A stretch of DNA of 64,000 bases. It comes from Streptomyces gilvus. Lineage in GTDB: Bacteria; Actinomycetota; Actinomycetes; Streptomycetales; Streptomycetaceae. The position numbers and the translations under genes were made by a program. The stretch is taken from contig NZ_JAKWBE010000020.1 of NCBI RefSeq assembly GCF_022513565.1, forward strand, positions 83,663 through 147,662, written 5' to 3'. Of this stretch, positions 61,178 through 64,000 are shown piece after piece; within the stretch, counting starts at the first letter, position 1, and each line of letters begins with the position of its first letter. The notes beneath the pieces were generated by a model that did not search any database, was not told the origin of the DNA, and worked only from the letters and a program-made list of their open reading frames with translations.

Positions 61178-62539
61178 TTACACGGCCGGCACGCAGCGGC
61201 CGTCCTCCGTCCGGTAGTTCCACTTCGCCCCGTCGCTCACCAGTTCCCGGACGGCGTTCACGAAGCGCTCGACGTGCTCGTCGGGGGTGCCCGCGCCGAA
61301 GCTGACCCGGATCGCGTTGAGGGACTTCTCGCCGGGCGCGGCCTCGGGGGCGCCGCACTCGCCCTGGGTCTGCGGGTCGGAGCCCAGGAGGGTGCGCACC
61401 AGCGGGTGGGCGCAGAACAGGCCGTCGCGGACGCCGATGCCGTACTCGGCGGAGAGGGCGGCGGCGAAGTGGGAGCTGTTCCAGCCCTCGACGACGAAGG
61501 AGATCACGCCGACCCGGGGCGCGTCGTCGCCGAAGAGGGACAGCACCTTCACCTGCGGGACCTCCGCGAGGCCCGCCCGCACCTTCTCGATCAGATACTG
61601 CTCACGGGCGACCAGGGTGTCGAAACCGGCCTCCGTCAGCGCCTTGCAGGCCGAGGCGATGGAGTAGGCGCCGATGACGTTCGGGGAGCCGGCCTCGTGC
61701 CGGGCGGCGCTGTCGTGCCACTCCACGTCCACTCCCCCGTCCTCGCGGCGGGTGACCTTGCGGCTGGCGCCGCCGCCCGCGAGGTAGGGGTCGGCCGCGC
61801 GCAGCCAGTCGGCGCGGCCGGCCAGGACGCCGGAGCCGAAGGGGGCGTACAGCTTGTGGCCGGAGAAGGCGACCCAGTCGACGTCCAGGTCGCGCACGGA
61901 GACCGGGTGGTGCGGGGCCAGCTGGGCGGCGTCCAGGACGATGCGGGCGCCGTGCGCGTGGGCGGCGGCGGCCAGCTCACGGACCGGCCACAGCTCGCCG
62001 GTGACGTTCGAGGCGCCGGTGACGCAGACCAGGGCCGGGCCATGGGGGTCGCGGTCCGCGAGGGCCTTCTTCAGGGTCGCCACGGCCTGGCACGGGGTGC
62101 GCGGGGCGTCGAGGTAGGTGACCCGGGCGTCCGGCCAGGGCAGCAGGCTCGCGTGGTGCTCGGTCTCGAAGACGAAGACCTGGCAGTCGGCGGGCAGGGC
62201 GCGGGCCAGGAGGTTGAGGGAGTCCGTGGTCGAGCGGGTGAAGACCAGCTGGTCGTCGGAGCGGCAGTCGAGGAACTCGGCGACGGTCCTGCGGGCGTTC
62301 TCGAACAGGTCGGTCGACAGCTGCGAGAGGTAGCCGGCACCGCGGTGGACGCTGCCGTAGTACGGGGCGTACGCCGCCACGTCGTCCCAGACGCGCTGCA
62401 GGGCGGGGGCGCTGGCCGCGTAGTCGAGGGCCGCGTAGGTGACTTCGCCGCCCGTCACGAGCGGGACGGTGACATCCCGGCCCAGAACGGGCAGCGGGGC
62501 ACAAATGGTCTGGGCGGAGGCAGCGGTGGAGACGGACAT
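61178..62539 (-). CDS. Class V PLP-dependent aminotransferase (cysteine desulfurase-like)
   Basis: 453 aa fold-type I enzyme: LDYAASAPALQRVWD, HRGAGYLSQLST, FTRSTTDSLNLLA, ETEHHASLLPW, TGASNVTGELWPV, LDAAQLAPHHPV (Asp203), and the PLP lysine in FSGHKLYAPFGSG (Lys229). No mobile-loop Cys of classical IscS is clear, although GLFCAHP has one. The SAM-IV riboswitch upstream links it to sulfur amino acid metabolism. ATG 62539 has GGGAG upstream. Confidence 0.88.
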   Translation of the reverse strand: MSVSTAASAQTICAPLPVLGRDVTVPLVTGGEVTYAALDYAASAPALQRVWDDVAAYAPYYGSVHRGAGYLSQLSTDLFENARRTVAEFLDCRSDDQLVFTRSTTDSLNLLARALPADCQVFVFETEHHASLLPWPDARVTYLDAPRTPCQAVATLKKALADRDPHGPALVCVTGASNVTGELWPVRELAAAAHAHGARIVLDAAQLAPHHPVSVRDLDVDWVAFSGHKLYAPFGSGVLAGRADWLRAADPYLAGGGASRKVTRREDGGVDVEWHDSAARHEAGSPNVIGAYSIASACKALTEAGFDTLVAREQYLIEKVRAGLAEVPQVKVLSLFGDDAPRVGVISFVVEGWNSSHFAAALSAEYGIGVRDGLFCAHPLVRTLLGSDPQTQGECGAPEAAPGEKSLNAIRVSFGAGTPDEHVERFVNAVRELVSDGAKWNYRTEDGRCVPAV

Positions 62540-62598
62540 GGGGAACTCCCGTGAAAAGAGAAAGGTGAGATGGGTGTGCGGAGGCGGGGCTCGGCGCC

Positions 62599-62619
62599 CT
62601 ATCGCATTCGCTTGCTCAC
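62599..62619 (-). CDS. Six-codon upstream ORF with strong ribosome site
   Basis: GTG AGC AAG CGA ATG CGA TAG, behind CGAGGAG at 7 nt, between the SAM-IV aptamer and the aminotransferase gene. The peptide would be MSKRMR. Whether it is translated as a leader is unproven; it may couple riboswitch state to downstream translation. Confidence 0.45.
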   Translation of the reverse strand: MSKRMR

Positions 62620-62658
62620 GGAAGACTCCTCGAACGACCAGGATCCCTGGTTCGTGAG

Positions 62659-62776
62659 GGATCCGCGCTTGCCGCAGACCTCGCTGCCCACGGCCTGGTC
62701 TTCACCCGGGGCACCCCGCCACGGACGGAGGGTTGCCGGACAGTCGGCCGGGGCCTCATGACTGTCACTCATGACC
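62659..62776 (-). ncRNA. SAM-IV riboswitch
   Basis: Minus-strand leader shows the SAM-IV core in order: GGTCATGAGTGACAG, GGCCCCGGCC, TCCGGCAACCCTCC, GGCGGGGTGCCCCGGGTGA, AGACCAGGCC and GCGGCAAGCGCGG. Actinobacterial riboswitch class for S-adenosylmethionine, normally before sulfur-metabolism genes. It precedes the class V aminotransferase by 120 nt. Confidence 0.9.
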
Positions 62777-62803
62777 TGGTACAGGAACGTACGTGAAGTG
62801 ATC

Positions 62804-62839
62804 GCGGTCCCGCAACTCGTGTCCGAATTACGGGACCGC
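62804..62839 (-). terminator. Terminator after trpD
   Basis: 9 bp stem GCGGTCCCG (62804-62812) and CGGGACCGC (62831-62839) with an 18-nt loop, 10 bp past the trpD stop and immediately before the SAM-IV leader. Confidence 0.65.
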
Positions 62840-62848
62840 ACCTCGCCG

Positions 62849-63913
62849 TTATGCGTTGCTGGCCGCCACCCAGCGCTCCAGCGCCCGCTTGGCCGACCCG
62901 GAGTCGATCGACTCGGCCGCCTTGGCCATCCCGGCGCCGATCTGCTCGGCCAGAGTCCCGGGGCCCGGGTCGAGGGCGACCAGGGCTGCCGCCGAGTTCA
63001 GCAGGACGGCGTCGCGCACCGGGCCCGTCTCGCCGTCCAGCAGACGGCGGGCGACCTCCGCGTTGTACGACGGGTCCGCGCCCCGCAGAGCCTCCACGGG
63101 GACCAGCTCGATGCCGACGTCCCGCGGGTCGAAGGTCTCCTCGGTGACCTTGCCGTCCCGGACGATCCAGACCCGCGAAGTCGCCGTCGTGGTCAGCTCG
63201 TCGAAGCCGTCGTCGCCGCGGAAGACGAGGGAGGAGTTGCCGCGCTCGGCGAGGACGCCCGCGATGAGGGGCGCCAGCCGCGGGTCGGCGACGCCCACCG
63301 CCTGCGCCCTCACCTTCGCCGGGTTGGTCAGCGGGCCGAGGGCGTTGAAGGTGGTCCGGATGCCCAACTGGCCGCGCGCGGCGGCCACATGACGCAGTGC
63401 CGGGTGGAACTTGATGGCGAAGCAGAACGTGATGCCGGCTTCCTCGGCGACCTCGGCCACGCGCTTCGGCGTGAGTTGCAGGTTGACGCCCAGCTTCTCC
63501 AGGACGTCCGAGGCGCCGGACGCCGAGGACGCGGCCCGGTTGCCGTGCTTGACGACCTTCGCGCCCGTGCCGGCGATGACGATCGCCGACATCGTGGAGA
63601 TGTTCACCGTCTTGGCGCCGTCGCCACCGGTGCCGACGATGTCGACGGTCCGCCCCGGCACCTCGATCACGTTCGCGTGCTCGTACATCGTCCGGACGAG
63701 CCCGGTGATCTCCTCGACCGTCTCGCCCTTGGCCCTGAGCGCCACCGCGAACCCGGCGATCTGCGCGTCGGTCGCCTCGCCGCGCATGATCAGGTCCATC
63801 GCCCAGGCGGTGTCGTCGGCGCTGAGGTCGTGGCCGTCCAGCAGGCCGTTCAGCAGCTGGGGCCAGGAACGGCCCGCCGCGGTGTCGCCTCCAGCGGGGG
63901 TCACAGCGCTCAT
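62849..63913 (-). CDS. trpD: Anthranilate phosphoribosyltransferase TrpD
   Basis: Second step of tryptophan synthesis from anthranilate. 354 aa: VDIVGTGGDGAKTVNISTMSA (90-110, PRPP loop), KHGNRAASSASGASDVLEKLG, FCFAIKFHPALRHVAAARGQLGIRTTFNALGPLTNP and GDDGFDELT. ATG 63913 has GGAG 8 nt upstream. No other trp gene is adjacent; the anthranilate synthase gene is at 34-36 kb. Confidence 0.95.
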   Translation of the reverse strand: MSAVTPAGGDTAAGRSWPQLLNGLLDGHDLSADDTAWAMDLIMRGEATDAQIAGFAVALRAKGETVEEITGLVRTMYEHANVIEVPGRTVDIVGTGGDGAKTVNISTMSAIVIAGTGAKVVKHGNRAASSASGASDVLEKLGVNLQLTPKRVAEVAEEAGITFCFAIKFHPALRHVAAARGQLGIRTTFNALGPLTNPAKVRAQAVGVADPRLAPLIAGVLAERGNSSLVFRGDDGFDELTTTATSRVWIVRDGKVTEETFDPRDVGIELVPVEALRGADPSYNAEVARRLLDGETGPVRDAVLLNSAAALVALDPGPGTLAEQIGAGMAKAAESIDSGSAKRALERWVAASNA

Positions 63914-64000
63914 AGGGCCGCTCCGGGGTGTCGTAGCAGAAAACGTGAACCCCACCCTATCCAGCTCCAGGACATGGTGAAGGGCCCCGTCCGAACACCG

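Noticed and set aside
62599..62841. 80-codon minus-strand frame through the SAM-IV riboswitch
   Set aside because: It lies within a well-supported RNA element; only the terminal six codons have a ribosome site of their own.

Overview
The window is chromosomal DNA from a Streptomyces-type actinomycete. Coding GC is very high with strong third-position bias. GTG and TTG starts are frequent, and many genes show a TAnnnT box 6-8 nt upstream of the start codon (probable leaderless transcripts). It also contains actinobacterial marker families (DUF3040, SAV_6107-type HEPN, Rv2175c, DUF5304, MacRS). Gene content and order largely follow the conserved actinobacterial block that in Mycobacterium tuberculosis runs from pbpB/rsmH through metF, Rv2175c/pknL, aroG, plsC, the ArsA-like ATPase, fadD15/pimB, an NlpC/P60 gene and trpD. 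This is therefore a core-chromosome region with a few local insertions.

Layout. 1-5.7 kb (minus): the 5' end of the division and cell wall cluster, rsmH-ftsL-ftsI-murE-murF (murF cut by the window edge), with a promoter at 5603-5630. 5.8-11.5 kb (plus): beta-carbonic anhydrase, then a MoxR ATPase / DUF58 / membrane transglutaminase operon. 11.5-12.1 kb: a gene-free array of degenerate ~30 bp tandem repeats. 12.2-14.4 kb (minus): DUF3040 protein, SAM methyltransferase, HEPN protein. 14.5-18.1 kb (plus): a palindromic operator, an ABC-type ATPase whose frame lacks its expected stop, a YhgE/Pip exporter and a TetR regulator. 18.5-27.3 kb: FAD oxidoreductases, MetF, and thiamine genes (thiE on minus; TPP riboswitch-thiO-thiS-thiG on plus). 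27.4-31.6 kb: PASTA kinase (PknL type), endonuclease IV-like protein, DUF4396 protein behind a CsoR-like operator, molybdopterin oxidoreductase. 31.7-36.1 kb: bacterioferritin/ferredoxin pair with an iron box, class II DAHP synthase, and a TrpE-TrpG fusion preceded by a trp leader peptide and attenuator. 36.1-46.7 kb: phosphofructokinase, MacR/MacS, acyltransferase, hydrolase, endonuclease/phosphatase family protein, ROK glucokinase, ArsA-like ATPase, SRPBCC protein, phosphoesterase. 47-53 kb: acyl-CoA ligase, cholesterol oxidase, PimB-like and GT87 glycosyltransferases. 53-57.4 kb: broken MATE gene, lipoprotein metallopeptidase, two NlpC/P60 proteins. 57.6-64 kb: NYN-domain protein, zinc ribbon, rhomboid, stand-alone RAM domain, a class V aminotransferase behind a SAM-IV riboswitch with a six-codon upstream ORF, and trpD.

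Themes. Precursor ligases, the transpeptidase FtsI, PASTA kinase and NlpC/P60 endopeptidases all serve the cell wall. The acyltransferase, PimB-like and GT87 genes suggest phosphatidylinositol mannoside or related lipid synthesis. Aromatic and tryptophan genes (DAHP synthase, TrpEG, TrpD) and thiamine genes carry RNA-level control. The most unusual regulatory pattern is five promoters of one architecture, (T/C/G)TGTCAGT(G/C)-N8-(T/C)AnnnT, resembling the actinobacterial RecA-NDp / PafBC DNA-damage promoter. They lie upstream of the HEPN gene, an oxidoreductase, the Rv2175c homologue, the PASTA kinase and a hydrolase.
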